Assembly: GCA_045658315.1 (NCBI GenBank)
Contig: JAZOUV010000066.1
Location: 1-44,729, forward strand
DNA length: 44,729 nucleotides
Direction: 5' to 3'
Source of the DNA: RGIG1995 sp045658315
GTDB lineage: Bacteria > Bacillota > Clostridia > Oscillospirales > CAG-272
In this document: positions 8,622 through 16,865 of the stretch, in pieces
Position numbering within the stretch: the stretch's first letter is position 1
Layout of the letters: each line of letters starts with the position of its first letter
Notes under the pieces: generated by a model
The model's input: only the letters and a program-made list of their open reading frames with translations
What the model was told of the DNA's origin: nothing
Databases searched by the model: none
Made by a program: the position numbers and the translations under genes

Positions 8622-8798
8622 TTAGCCCTGTGACTTAGGTACAAAAGAATTACAATTTGTACATCTTACATCGGTAGGATTGCTTTCGTGTGTGCCGACC
8701 TTGATTTTATCAAGTGCACAGTAATTATCTGTCTGACTGTGGTTTGCACAGCTGACGACCGTACATTCAATGCATTTGTTATTGCAGTTTGTGTTCAT
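8622..8798 (-). CDS. DUF1540 family small cysteine-rich protein
   Basis: 58 residues with seven cysteines (5, 9, 12, 17, 27, 46, 49). The spacing and the DNYCALDKIKVG core match DUF1540, small proteins common in Clostridia and Bacilli that probably bind a metal. ATG at 8798 has an excellent AGGAGG site 8 nt upstream; the frame extends further upstream but without support for an earlier start. It stands alone between convergent or unrelated genes. The function is unknown. Confidence 0.8.
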   Translation of the reverse strand: MNTNCNNKCIECTVVSCANHSQTDNYCALDKIKVGTHESNPTDVRCTNCNSFVPKSQG

Positions 8799-8870
8799 TT
8801 TTATATCCTCCTTGTGTGGTACAGTTTTATTATGCACAAAGCGAAGAATAATAAACATGGAAAAAATTGT

Positions 8871-8900
8871 AAAAAAAACGGCTCTCGTTTGAGAGTCGTT
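8871..8900 (-). terminator. rho-independent terminator of the FGGY kinase gene
   Basis: AACGGCTCTC pairs with GAGAGTCGTT (one G-T wobble) around a GTTT loop. The minus-strand transcript ends in a U-tract from the A-run at 8871-8876. It lies 14 bp past the stop at 8915. Confidence 0.75.
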
Positions 8901-8914
8901 TAAAATATTTTTTA

Positions 8915-10405
8915 TTAAAGGTAAAGCAAAGCGGAACGGACTTTTTTATATTTTTCGTACTTTTCTGCGTAAATATCGGCAAACTTGTCTTCGGGGTATA
9001 CAGTTTCGCCGTAAACAACAAATTTAGAAGCCGCTTCAGCAAGGTTTTTGTATTTGCCGAGGGTAACAGCCGCCAACATAGCACAGCCTGCCGCACCTGC
9101 TTCGTCTGTAACAAGCGGAGTGATGGGACGTCTCAAAATATCCGACTTGATTCTCAGCCAGATGGGAGAAGTTGCACCGCCGCCTGTTGCTTTAAGGCTG
9201 TCAACCTTGATGCCGAACTTTTCGAGAGTTTCGAGGTTGTATGCCATTTCATAGGTAAGACCTTCCATAAAGCCGCGGTAAATATCGGGTAATCCCTTTG
9301 CCATATCAAGACCTGTTATGGTTCCTTTAGCGTTAGCAACAAGGTCGGGAGTGCCGCCCGCCCCCATAAAGTGAGGAACAACGATAACGGAAGAGGGCTC
9401 TTTAGCACAGTTTTCATCAAGAATACGATAAACGGAAACACCTCGTTGTGCCGCTTCGGGTTTAAGGTTAGATGCAAAGCAGTCTCTGAACCATTTGAGA
9501 GAAACACCGCCCGCAAAATTAAAAGCGTATGTAGCGTAGAGATCCTCGCCTGCGGGGTGAGGAACGCATACGAAGTTATTGTTTGTAAATTCGGTGTTTC
9601 TTACGATGCCGCGGAACACGGGAGTAATACATTCAACAGAGCCGGTACCGTCAACAGCTTCGCCCTCGTTGAGAACACCTGCACCTAAAGCAGCTGCAAC
9701 CTGGTCATGTGCGGAAATGACGACCTTGGTGGTAGCAGGGAGACCGAGCTCTGCTGCAAGAGAGGGGATCATTTCACCCACAACACTTCCGCAGGGAACG
9801 GGGGTGGAGAAAAGATTAGGCGAAAGACCGGCAGCATCAAGAATTTCTTTAGAGATGCAACGGTTTTCAACGTCAAATGTAAGTGAACGGCAAGCAAGGC
9901 TGTAGTTGATTTTAGCTTCACCGGAGAGTTTAAATGCGATATAATCACCGACAAGCAAGAACTTCCAAATGTTATTTCTGACGGCAGGAATGTTTTCCAT
10001 AGACCAGATAACCTTGGGAAGAGAATACATAGCATCGGGCTTATCGCAAGTAATTTGCATAATTTTCTCTTTTCCGAGCTTTTCGATAAGACGGTCAGTT
10101 TCGGCGAGACCTCTCTTGTCAGTGTACATGATAATATCGGAGAGGGCGTTACCGTTTTTATCAACGGGAACAAAGGATTCACCAAACGAAGTAATGGAAA
10201 TAGCACCAACTTCGTCTGCTTTTATATTAGCTGCACAGCCCTTGATAACTTCGAGGACAGAAGCAAACATTTCGTTTGGGTTCATATCAGCCTGACCGGC
10301 ACGAGTGGTGTACTCCTTATAGCATTTGTAGAGGAACTTACCTTCTTCGGAAAAGGCAACGCATTTACAACCGCTGCTTCCGACGTCAAGACCTAAAAAT
10401 ATCAT
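8915..10405 (-). CDS. FGGY-family carbohydrate kinase (xylulokinase-like)
   Basis: 496 residues, the usual length for FGGY kinases, which phosphorylate sugars or polyols with ATP in the cytoplasm. The N-terminal phosphate-binding motif is present (LGLDVGSSGCK), as are the central aspartate region (AHDQVAAALGAG), the GTGSVE loop and the C-terminal GGGATSPIWLRIKSDIL adenosine-site motif. Substrate contacts differ from classical XylB: where xylulokinase has GQMHG this protein reads SFGES, so the sugar cannot be named; YoaC- or LsrK-like subgroups are alternatives. ATG at 10405 follows AGGAG. No isomerase, aldolase or sugar transporter is adjacent, so the gene is an orphan kinase with its own strong promoter and terminator. 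Confidence 0.85.
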   Translation of the reverse strand: MIFLGLDVGSSGCKCVAFSEEGKFLYKCYKEYTTRAGQADMNPNEMFASVLEVIKGCAANIKADEVGAISITSFGESFVPVDKNGNALSDIIMYTDKRGLAETDRLIEKLGKEKIMQITCDKPDAMYSLPKVIWSMENIPAVRNNIWKFLLVGDYIAFKLSGEAKINYSLACRSLTFDVENRCISKEILDAAGLSPNLFSTPVPCGSVVGEMIPSLAAELGLPATTKVVISAHDQVAAALGAGVLNEGEAVDGTGSVECITPVFRGIVRNTEFTNNNFVCVPHPAGEDLYATYAFNFAGGVSLKWFRDCFASNLKPEAAQRGVSVYRILDENCAKEPSSVIVVPHFMGAGGTPDLVANAKGTITGLDMAKGLPDIYRGFMEGLTYEMAYNLETLEKFGIKVDSLKATGGGATSPIWLRIKSDILRRPITPLVTDEAGAAGCAMLAAVTLGKYKNLAEAASKFVVYGETVYPEDKFADIYAEKYEKYKKVRSALLYL

Positions 10406-10452
10406 AAAAATAATCTCCTAAATAATTAGAATAAATACTTAATAACACAGTT

Positions 10453-10481
10453 ATTATAATATGGATTAGAACAAATGTCAA
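10453..10481 (-). promoter_or_regulatory. consensus sigma-A promoter of the FGGY kinase gene
   Basis: On the minus strand TTGACA is separated by exactly 17 bp from TATAAT, a full match to the vegetative consensus. It sits just beyond the stop of the upstream membrane-protein gene (10486), giving the kinase its own transcription start. Confidence 0.85.
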
Positions 10482-10485
10482 CGAT

Positions 10486-12657
10486 TTACAACCAAAATTC
10501 AAACAATCGCTCAAAAGACAAAAAAGCAGATTCGAGATATCCCGATTTGTTAAGGTAGTCATACATAAGAGCACTGTTAATGAATAGAGAGACTAAGGCT
10601 GAATAGACAAAAAATGCAGTAACAAAGCGGTAAGCAAAATTGTTATTTTTCAGCTTGAATTTGAAGAAAAGATAATAAATTACTATCATTCCGCCGAGTA
10701 TCATCTGCCAAGCGAAGTCGGCGGCATATCTGACGCCGTAACCGCTTTCCCAAATTGAAAAGATGATAACGAGAGGGCAGATTATGCATACTGAGAGTAC
10801 GAGAAGAGAGGGGACAAGACGTTTCTTTTTGTCGGAAACATTAAATGCAAAGGGGGATAAAAATAATCCGAGCGAGGGTAAGGCTCTGTAGAAAATACCG
10901 ACTGCATTTCTGTTTGCTATAAAGTAATAGCCGTTTATGTCAAGTGTTGAGAAATTAGAGAAAACAAAAGGGAATTCGGGCTTTATAATGGGAGAAGCAA
11001 ACAAATAATTCCAAAAGCCTATAGTTACGAAATCAGTGTGATATTCCGCTTTTGTAAAGTCGTTTATCGTGAGGGAATACTGTATGCCGAAATCGAAGAA
11101 GCTGCCAAACCGAGCGTAATTATATAGCATTTGTACGCCGCCTATAACCACAAAGCAGGACAACGCCGAGACAAGGTATATAGCGGTTGATTTTGCAATG
11201 TTTTTGTTTGTTTTCTTTGCTTGAAGTCTGTTTTTAAAGAGACCTGCCCCGATAAATATCAGTGCCGCAATACAGTAAACGGCGAGGGTAGGACGGCAAA
11301 GGACTGCACAAGAAAGGCAGAATGAAGAAAGAATCAGGTATCTTTTAAATATTCTTCCCTCAGAAACAACGTTAGACTTTATAAGGAAATAAAAACCTGC
11401 ACAGGTAAAGGCAAAACCGGAGCTTTGGGCGATTTCGTAAAACAACGGAGATGCAAAGCAATACCATACCGAGCTTGAGGTTTGAAGAACGATAAGTGAA
11501 GACAATGCAATTGAAAGAGGTAGCTTTTTAAAGAATTTTTTTACGAATTCGTAATAAAGAAGCGACAGGAAGGTTATACCAATAAGTCCGAAAATCAGTA
11601 CGGCTTCCGGTGTAGGAAAGTAATATCCCGTTAGTAAATGAAACGGTAAAAAAAGTAAGATAACAGGAGCTATGCCGTAATACGAATAGTATTTTCCGTT
11701 ATAGAGAAGATGATCCCATTTATAGCTGACTTTAGCCTCTGTACGTGCTCCCCAGTCATAAGGATTGTCCATAGAGAGCAACTGTTCAGGCGGAGTGTCA
11801 AGGAGAGAAACCTGACCGTTTTCAAACGCATCGACAAGCTCTTGTGAAATTTGATTTCCGCTTGTTTGTTTTAGTGAATTGAAAGCAATTCCGAGGTTAT
11901 TCATATTGTAGAGAACGGTTATAACTACGGCTATTATAAGAAAAACGGTTGTAATTACAAGTGTTGAATTTGCGAAAACAGAGGGCGTTTCTTCAACGCC
12001 TTTTTGAAGTATGTTTGAATTAAGCAAAATGAAAGTACCGAAGATGATTCCGAAAATAAGAATAAATCTGAACGAAGATATATTGAAAGGAACAGCCTTG
12101 TTTATAGTAATTGAGTTTACGTTAAAAAGCTCTCCGTTGTCGGACGAAAGGGTTATAACAAGATCGCTGACCTTTCCCGACATATTCATCATTACTGTGC
12201 TTGAGGAAGCATTATTTCTTATTATTGTGCCGTTAGCCGTATTATATCGGAAGCTTTCGGAATATGTCTCGTCTTTAGCGTCTATTTTAACGTTGACCTT
12301 GTCGGTGGTGATTGTTGAAATATATCCATTTTCCATTTTTCGTGTTTCGTGGAGCGTACAGTCAAAACAGATTGTGCCTATACGCTCGTCAAGGTTGTTA
12401 AAAGTAATGACGGTATTGTTTACATTTTCGAGGCTTTCAGTGGATATAGAAGCATCGTTAAAGGAAAGAACCTTTTTGTCATAGTCTCTGAACAAAAGGT
12501 GAAAGGAGTGAAAATTGCATATAAGCAGTTCGATGGCAAGACAGATTATAAGTAATATAATTCCAAAATTTTTAGTATGCTTTTGGGAGGGCAGAAGCAA
12601 AAAAGCACCTGAAAATATCAGGATTATTCCAATATTAAAAAGCAAAGCAGAATTCAT
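10486..12657 (-). CDS. large polytopic membrane protein, possibly GT-C-like glycosyltransferase
   Basis: 723 residues with about a dozen or more hydrophobic helices. Two N-terminal helices (about 5-23, 30-47) are followed by a soluble domain (about 60-190), then many helices to the C-terminus. The region WDHLLYNGKYYSYYG followed by a hydrophobic LFLPF stretch, and later FGSFFDFGIQYS, recall uncharacterised clostridial membrane proteins resembling GT-C or PMT-type glycosyltransferases, but no catalytic Asp/Glu motif could be assigned with confidence. ATG at 12657 has GGAG 11 nt upstream. Envelope glycan or lipid-linked sugar transfer is a guess. It has no obvious operon partner upstream. Confidence 0.65.
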   Translation of the reverse strand: MNSALLFNIGIILIFSGAFLLLPSQKHTKNFGIILLIICLAIELLICNFHSFHLLFRDYDKKVLSFNDASISTESLENVNNTVITFNNLDERIGTICFDCTLHETRKMENGYISTITTDKVNVKIDAKDETYSESFRYNTANGTIIRNNASSSTVMMNMSGKVSDLVITLSSDNGELFNVNSITINKAVPFNISSFRFILIFGIIFGTFILLNSNILQKGVEETPSVFANSTLVITTVFLIIAVVITVLYNMNNLGIAFNSLKQTSGNQISQELVDAFENGQVSLLDTPPEQLLSMDNPYDWGARTEAKVSYKWDHLLYNGKYYSYYGIAPVILLFLPFHLLTGYYFPTPEAVLIFGLIGITFLSLLYYEFVKKFFKKLPLSIALSSLIVLQTSSSVWYCFASPLFYEIAQSSGFAFTCAGFYFLIKSNVVSEGRIFKRYLILSSFCLSCAVLCRPTLAVYCIAALIFIGAGLFKNRLQAKKTNKNIAKSTAIYLVSALSCFVVIGGVQMLYNYARFGSFFDFGIQYSLTINDFTKAEYHTDFVTIGFWNYLFASPIIKPEFPFVFSNFSTLDINGYYFIANRNAVGIFYRALPSLGLFLSPFAFNVSDKKKRLVPSLLVLSVCIICPLVIIFSIWESGYGVRYAADFAWQMILGGMIVIYYLFFKFKLKNNNFAYRFVTAFFVYSALVSLFINSALMYDYLNKSGYLESAFLSFERLFEFWL

Positions 12658-12751
12658 ATATAAAAAAGCTCCGTTTCGTGTAAACTGTTTTTTTGATTAT
12701 ATCACAAAGGGATAAAAAATACAACAAGTAGAAAAAAATAACGGACAGCTA

Positions 12752-12780
12752 TTGACAAATTTGGCAAAATAGTGTACTAT
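12752..12780 (+). promoter_or_regulatory. promoter of the ytr-type operon
   Basis: TTGACA (12752-12757), 17 bp, TACTAT (12775-12780). The -10 element lies inside the left arm of the operator at 12772-12801, so repressor binding would block RNA polymerase. Confidence 0.75.
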
Positions 12781-12801
12781 TGTATTAGAACGATAGTACA
12801 C
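12772..12801 (+). promoter_or_regulatory. GntR/YtrA-type operator (9-bp perfect inverted repeat)
   Basis: GTGTACTAT (12772-12780) and ATAGTACAC (12793-12801) are perfect reverse complements separated by 12 bp. The site overlaps the -10 and lies about 40 bp before the GntR start. GTG/CAC-edged inverted repeats of this type are the known operators of YtrA-subfamily repressors, so autoregulation is the simplest reading. Confidence 0.8.
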
Positions 12802-12839
12802 ATTAGATATGAAATGTACTTTGAGAAAGGGGAGATTGA

Positions 12840-13199
12840 ATGGCATGGAATTTAGATAAAAACCGTGCAATTTGTCCGCAGCTCTGCGAATTGATATGCG
12901 TTAAGATTGCCAAAGGAGAGTACGGTCCCAACGAAAAAATACCCTCGGTAAGAGATATTGCAGTAGAGGTCGGTGTGAATCCAAATACCGTACAAAAAGC
13001 TTTGACTGTATTGACCGAGCAGGGACTCATATATCCGATGAGGGGGGCGGGCATGTTTGTCAACGAAAACATTGACCGAGCCGTAAAGCTTGTCGATGAA
13101 TTGAAGAGGGCAAAGACCGAGGAGTTTTTTGAAGAGATGGAAACGCTCGGTATGACGACGGAACAAGTACAAGAGTTTATAAAGGAGTGGAACAAATGA
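12840..13199 (+). CDS. ytrA: GntR-family transcriptional regulator, YtrA subfamily
   Basis: 119 residues, the short length of YtrA regulators, which carry a winged-helix domain plus a brief helical tail for dimerisation. The helix-turn-helix is clear (about 35-60: IPSVRDIAVEVGVNPNTVQK), followed by the wing (GLIYPMRGAGMFV). GGGGAG lies 6 nt before ATG. It is the first gene of a four-gene operon encoding an ABC ATPase, a permease and a lipoprotein, and an inverted repeat covers its promoter. In relatives such operons respond to cell-wall-active compounds; that response is inference here. The symbol is by family resemblance. Confidence 0.85.
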   Translation: MAWNLDKNRAICPQLCELICVKIAKGEYGPNEKIPSVRDIAVEVGVNPNTVQKALTVLTEQGLIYPMRGAGMFVNENIDRAVKLVDELKRAKTEEFFEEMETLGMTTEQVQEFIKEWNK

Positions 13200-13894
13200 G
13201 TGAGCTTTTAAAATGTGTTGACCTTACGAAACGGTATGGCGGAGTAGTGGCTTTGAAAGGAATAAATCTCACCGTTGAAAGCGGAAAGATAATAGGTCTC
13301 TTGGGTCCCAACGGCTCCGGGAAGACGACGCTTATTAAGCTTGTAAACGGTCTTCTCACGCCAAACTCGGGGGAAATATATATAAACGGAAACAAACCGG
13401 GAATAGAGTCGAAAAAAGACGTAGCGTATCTTCCCGACAATTCATTTTTGAATAATTGGATGACAGTTAAACAAATAGTAGACTACTTTTGCGATTTTTA
13501 CGAAGATTTCAGAGAAGACCTTGCTTATGAACTGTTAAACAGATTGGGTATAACCCCGACGGTAAAGCTGAAAAATCTTTCAAAGGGTAACAAAGAAAAG
13601 GTATCTTTGATACTTGTTATGAGCAGAAACGCAAAGCTTTACGTTCTTGACGAGCCGATAGCGGGAGTTGACCCTGCGACGAGGGATTATATTATTTCTA
13701 CCATAATAAATAACTACAATCCCGAAAGCTCTGTAATTATTTCTACCCATCTTATATCCGATATAGAGCAGGTGCTCGATGAAGTAATATTTATTAACAA
13801 CGGAAACATAGCATTGCAGAAATCGGTAGATGAAATAAGAGAGGAAAACAACAAGAGCGTTGACGAACTGTTTAGGGAGGTATTCAAATGGTAA
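13196..13894 (+). CDS. ABC transporter ATP-binding protein, YtrB-like
   Basis: 232 residues. Walker A GPNGSGKT (37-44), a divergent signature LSKGN (128-132) typical of ABC-2 export ATPases, Walker B YVLDEP with catalytic Glu (153) and the H-loop ISTHL are all present. ATG at 13196 is chosen: AAAGGAG ends 9 nt before it, while the in-frame GTG at 13187 abuts that site. The start overlaps the regulator's stop (ATGA), so expression is coupled. It should energise the permease encoded next. Exporter or antibiotic-defence roles are known in the family; the substrate is unknown. Confidence 0.85.
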   Translation: MSELLKCVDLTKRYGGVVALKGINLTVESGKIIGLLGPNGSGKTTLIKLVNGLLTPNSGEIYINGNKPGIESKKDVAYLPDNSFLNNWMTVKQIVDYFCDFYEDFREDLAYELLNRLGITPTVKLKNLSKGNKEKVSLILVMSRNAKLYVLDEPIAGVDPATRDYIISTIINNYNPESSVIISTHLISDIEQVLDEVIFINNGNIALQKSVDEIREENNKSVDELFREVFKW

Positions 13895-14709
13895 AGAAGC
13901 TTTTTAAACATGAATTTATAGCATATATGAGAGCACTTTTGCCAATGCATCTTATTATGCTTGGCGTGGCGGCTTTGACGAGATTTGTTTATTTCTTTGA
14001 ATCTGAAGAGAGAATATTCCAAATAGTAGGCAATTCGTCGATTACGGTACTTGTTATATCTTGCATAGTTTGTCTTGTACTTTCTTATGTAAACATAATA
14101 ACTCGTTTTTACAAAAATATGTTTACACACGAAGGGTATCTGTCTTTCACGCTTCCCATAACCAATGCTCAGCATATATGGGTCAAGGTTACGACAGGTG
14201 TGGCAGTTCTTATAACAAGTCTTATTGCCATTGTGTTGGCTGTATGTATAGCAACAGCCGGTGAATTTACTGTTGAGTTGTTTAAGGCAGCGTTTTGGCT
14301 GTTAGGACAGGGAGCAGAACAGATCGGTTGGCAATTTTGGCTTTATCTGATTGAATTTATTATTGTAGTTGCAGCTTCGATGTTTGCATCGATATTGCTG
14401 TTTTATTCTTGCATTACAATTGGACAGTTGTCAAACAAAAACCGTGTTATACTTGCTATCGGAGTATATTTTATCTATTATTTCATAACACAGGTGTTGA
14501 GCACGTTGTTCATTGTTGTTATGAGTGTAGTAAGCTATCAAACCTGGTTTGCCGAGATGATGGAAAGTGTAGGAATATTTGTTGTAAAGCATCCGTATGT
14601 GAGTGGACATTTGTTCTTCTTAGCATTACTTGTCGGAGTAGCATTTATGTGTTGTATATACTTCTTGATTACACACACCATAATGAAAAAGAAGCTTAAT
14701 CTTGAATAA
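13888..14709 (+). CDS. ABC-2-type transporter permease
   Basis: 273 residues with about six hydrophobic helices (first near 19-37, last near 240-262), the usual topology of an ABC-2 permease. The N-terminus MVKKLFKHEFIAYMR is typical of this group, as is the soluble FYKNMFTHEGYLSFTLPI segment between the second and third helices. It overlaps the ATPase gene by 7 nt, so the pair is surely one transporter. A lipoprotein gene follows 12 nt later. No recognisable substrate motif is visible. Confidence 0.8.
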   Translation: MVKKLFKHEFIAYMRALLPMHLIMLGVAALTRFVYFFESEERIFQIVGNSSITVLVISCIVCLVLSYVNIITRFYKNMFTHEGYLSFTLPITNAQHIWVKVTTGVAVLITSLIAIVLAVCIATAGEFTVELFKAAFWLLGQGAEQIGWQFWLYLIEFIIVVAASMFASILLFYSCITIGQLSNKNRVILAIGVYFIYYFITQVLSTLFIVVMSVVSYQTWFAEMMESVGIFVVKHPYVSGHLFFLALLVGVAFMCCIYFLITHTIMKKKLNLE

Positions 14710-14721
14710 AGGAGGAAATAT

Positions 14722-15465
14722 ATGAAAAGATACGTAAAACTTACTGCATTATTTTGTGTTTTGATTATTGTGATAATGACATTTTGTTCCTGTAATGTAC
14801 TTGACGAGCTTAAAATGCAGAGAATCAATTCTATAAGCGGTGATAATCTTCTGTTGGAATATCAGGGCAAGAAATATAAAGCTCTGACATTTAAGCACGA
14901 CAGATATATTAATATCGACGTAACCGAGTATTGCTTTGTGGTTGATCCCGAAGTGCCGCTTCTTTTTATCAACAGTTTTGGGAAAGAAGCGGAGTATGAC
15001 GGTGAAAAAGATTTGATTTATTGCGACTATGTATACTATGCTACAGAAGAAAATTATGACAAATACAATAAGATACTGCGAGATGGAAAGATGGACAGTT
15101 ACCGGCTGTCGTATTTGACTTATGATGATGACTATAACCTCATGAAAAAGTATTACGTTCTTGATAAAAAGACAGTTGATCTGATTGAGGGAACAAAAGT
15201 TAATGTTATGGGACAGGAGCTTAAGTATTACGACTATAGTAATTGGGAAGTAATAGAGCTCGATTCTTGCGACAGTAACAATCTTATATATAAGTCGAAT
15301 GCGGTTACGCTTTATCACGATGTTTCAAATAATAAATATGGTATTATTCTAAGCGATGATGGCGATGTGCAGATTATCAAAGAATTTCCCGAAAACGGAT
15401 TTGCTGCGATTCGTGAGCTTTTTGCAATGTCAAAAGGAACGAATAACAAAAATGTGGTATATTAA
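14722..15465 (+). CDS. putative lipoprotein, unknown function
   Basis: 247 residues. A lipoprotein signal peptide is clear: basic start (MKRYVK), hydrophobic stretch and a cysteine cluster FCSC, with C24 the probable lipidated residue. The mature part is acidic, rich in Tyr and Asp, and matches no domain I recognise. A strong AAAGGAGG site lies 7 nt before ATG. Its place directly after the regulator-ATPase-permease genes suggests it works outside the membrane with the transporter, perhaps as sensor or accessory subunit. That role is inference from position. Confidence 0.75.
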   Translation: MKRYVKLTALFCVLIIVIMTFCSCNVLDELKMQRINSISGDNLLLEYQGKKYKALTFKHDRYINIDVTEYCFVVDPEVPLLFINSFGKEAEYDGEKDLIYCDYVYYATEENYDKYNKILRDGKMDSYRLSYLTYDDDYNLMKKYYVLDKKTVDLIEGTKVNVMGQELKYYDYSNWEVIELDSCDSNNLIYKSNAVTLYHDVSNNKYGIILSDDGDVQIIKEFPENGFAAIRELFAMSKGTNNKNVVY

Positions 15466-15482
15466 GTTAGCAGTTCCTTTAT

Positions 15483-15514
15483 CTTGCCTTCTGGTTAGGA
15501 GAGGACAAGGCAAG
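15483..15514. other. 8-bp inverted repeat beyond the lipoprotein gene
   Basis: CTTGCCTT and AAGGCAAG pair perfectly around a 16-nt purine-rich loop. No T-tract follows, so it is not a classic terminator. It may stabilise the 3' end of the ytr-type transcript. Confidence 0.4.
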
Positions 15515-15585
15515 GTGTCTGCTTGATTGAAATTTATGCACAGTGATGACAGTGTTTTTATTTGTTTATCATTATTCTTATAAAT

Positions 15586-15626
15586 AAACGGCTTTGCATT
15601 TTGCAAAGCCGTTTCGCTATTTTTTC
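15586..15626. terminator. rho-independent terminator between convergent genes
   Basis: AAACGGCTTTGCA pairs perfectly with TGCAAAGCCGTTT around a 3-nt loop. On the plus strand a T-run follows after a few bases. It separates the ytr-type operon from the convergent peptidoglycan cassette and probably serves both. Confidence 0.85.
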
Positions 15627-16849
15627 TTAAAATAATAATTTTTGAAATTTTTATATTGACTGAAATAATATTTCTTGATTTTGAGCCATCTTTTGATGTT
15701 GAAATCCTCTTTGCAATCAAGCGTTCTCATGTATTTTTTCTGCTTGATAAAAGTTTTCATTTCTGCCTTGAGTTTTTCGTCATCAACGTATTTGAATACT
15801 ACACATTTGGGAACGTTTGCCCAAAGAGCTTCATTTTCATTTTGTACACAAGAATATTCAGCGTGAAGAATAGCATCTTCAACGAGTGTACGCATAAGAT
15901 TATGACCTGCCGCCCTTACAAAGAACGAGCTTCTTCCCGGTCGTGGATTAATTTCCATCATATAGTATTTTTTGCGTTTTTCGTCATATTTCATATCAAT
16001 ATTTGAAAAACCAATATAACCGATATCTTCGAGGAACTTCTTTATTTTTTTATATAGAGCTTCGTCATTTCTTGAAACGATAGCCGCATAGTTGCCGAGA
16101 GTTTTCGGGTGGTATTCTTCAAGCACAGGCTGACCGAGACACATGAGTCGTACCTTTCCGTTTGAGTCGGAATAAGAGTTCATAACTCTCATAGCCGAGT
16201 CGTCGCCTTCAATAAACTCCTGAATAATAATCTTTCCGTTATATCCCGACTTGTTCATACTTTCCATTACTTTAACGTAGGAATCGCGGTCATAGAAGAA
16301 GAAAACTTTTTTCTTTCCTTCAAATTCGCAGTGCAGATATTCGTATGCATTGGAATTTTCGGGTTTTACAACTATTGGGAAATCAAAGGTCAGCTTGTCT
16401 ACTGCAGCAATTCTGTCATCGGGGAGGGCTACGTAGGTTTGCGGATAGTCCATGCCGTGCTTTTCGCAAAGGGCATAAAATTTATCTTTTGTGTCAAGCG
16501 TATCAAGAAGTTCGGGTGATATGAATTTGTTTTCAATGAGCCCTTCAAATTTGTCATAATGCTTTGATATAAGGGCACTGTAATAATCCGAGCAGGGAAT
16601 AACGATTATTTTATCATATTCTTTTTTGTACTCTTTGAGAACGGCTAAAAGGGCACTCGGAAATACGTCGTCTTTGTCAAAGTTGTTGATTTTTTTGATA
16701 GAAAATAACGAGCTGTTACTTGTTGGTGTAAGCAGTCTTGTGCAACAAAGAAGCGGTTTTATATTATAGGCTTCGTTGAAAAGTCTTGCCTGTCCGTATG
16801 CATTTTCATCACTGCCAAGAATGATTGGGAGAAATTTTTGTTTTGTCAT
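15617..16849 (-). CDS. asl: ATP-grasp ligase, D-aspartate ligase (Asl)-like
   Basis: 410 residues. An N-terminal Rossmann-like start with LGSDENAYGQARLFNEAYN (11-29) leads to an ATP-grasp fold: Lys162 (VVKPENS), EFIEGDDSAMRV (211-222), metal-binding FSNIDMKYD and MEINPRPGRSSFF (298-310), then KRWLKIK near the C-terminus. These blocks match, from memory, the enterococcal/lactococcal D-aspartate ligases that add D-Asp through its beta-carboxyl to the epsilon-amine of the L-Lys residue of the peptidoglycan precursor. ATG at 16849 follows GAGGTGG. The gene starts 16 nt after asnB and two genes after a Lys-type MurE, which fits D-Asx bridge synthesis. Another amino acid substrate cannot be excluded. 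Confidence 0.75.
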   Translation of the reverse strand: MTKQKFLPIILGSDENAYGQARLFNEAYNIKPLLCCTRLLTPTSNSSLFSIKKINNFDKDDVFPSALLAVLKEYKKEYDKIIVIPCSDYYSALISKHYDKFEGLIENKFISPELLDTLDTKDKFYALCEKHGMDYPQTYVALPDDRIAAVDKLTFDFPIVVKPENSNAYEYLHCEFEGKKKVFFFYDRDSYVKVMESMNKSGYNGKIIIQEFIEGDDSAMRVMNSYSDSNGKVRLMCLGQPVLEEYHPKTLGNYAAIVSRNDEALYKKIKKFLEDIGYIGFSNIDMKYDEKRKKYYMMEINPRPGRSSFFVRAAGHNLMRTLVEDAILHAEYSCVQNENEALWANVPKCVVFKYVDDEKLKAEMKTFIKQKKYMRTLDCKEDFNIKRWLKIKKYYFSQYKNFKNYYFKKK

Positions 16850-16865
16850 TATGTCCACCTCGTTA

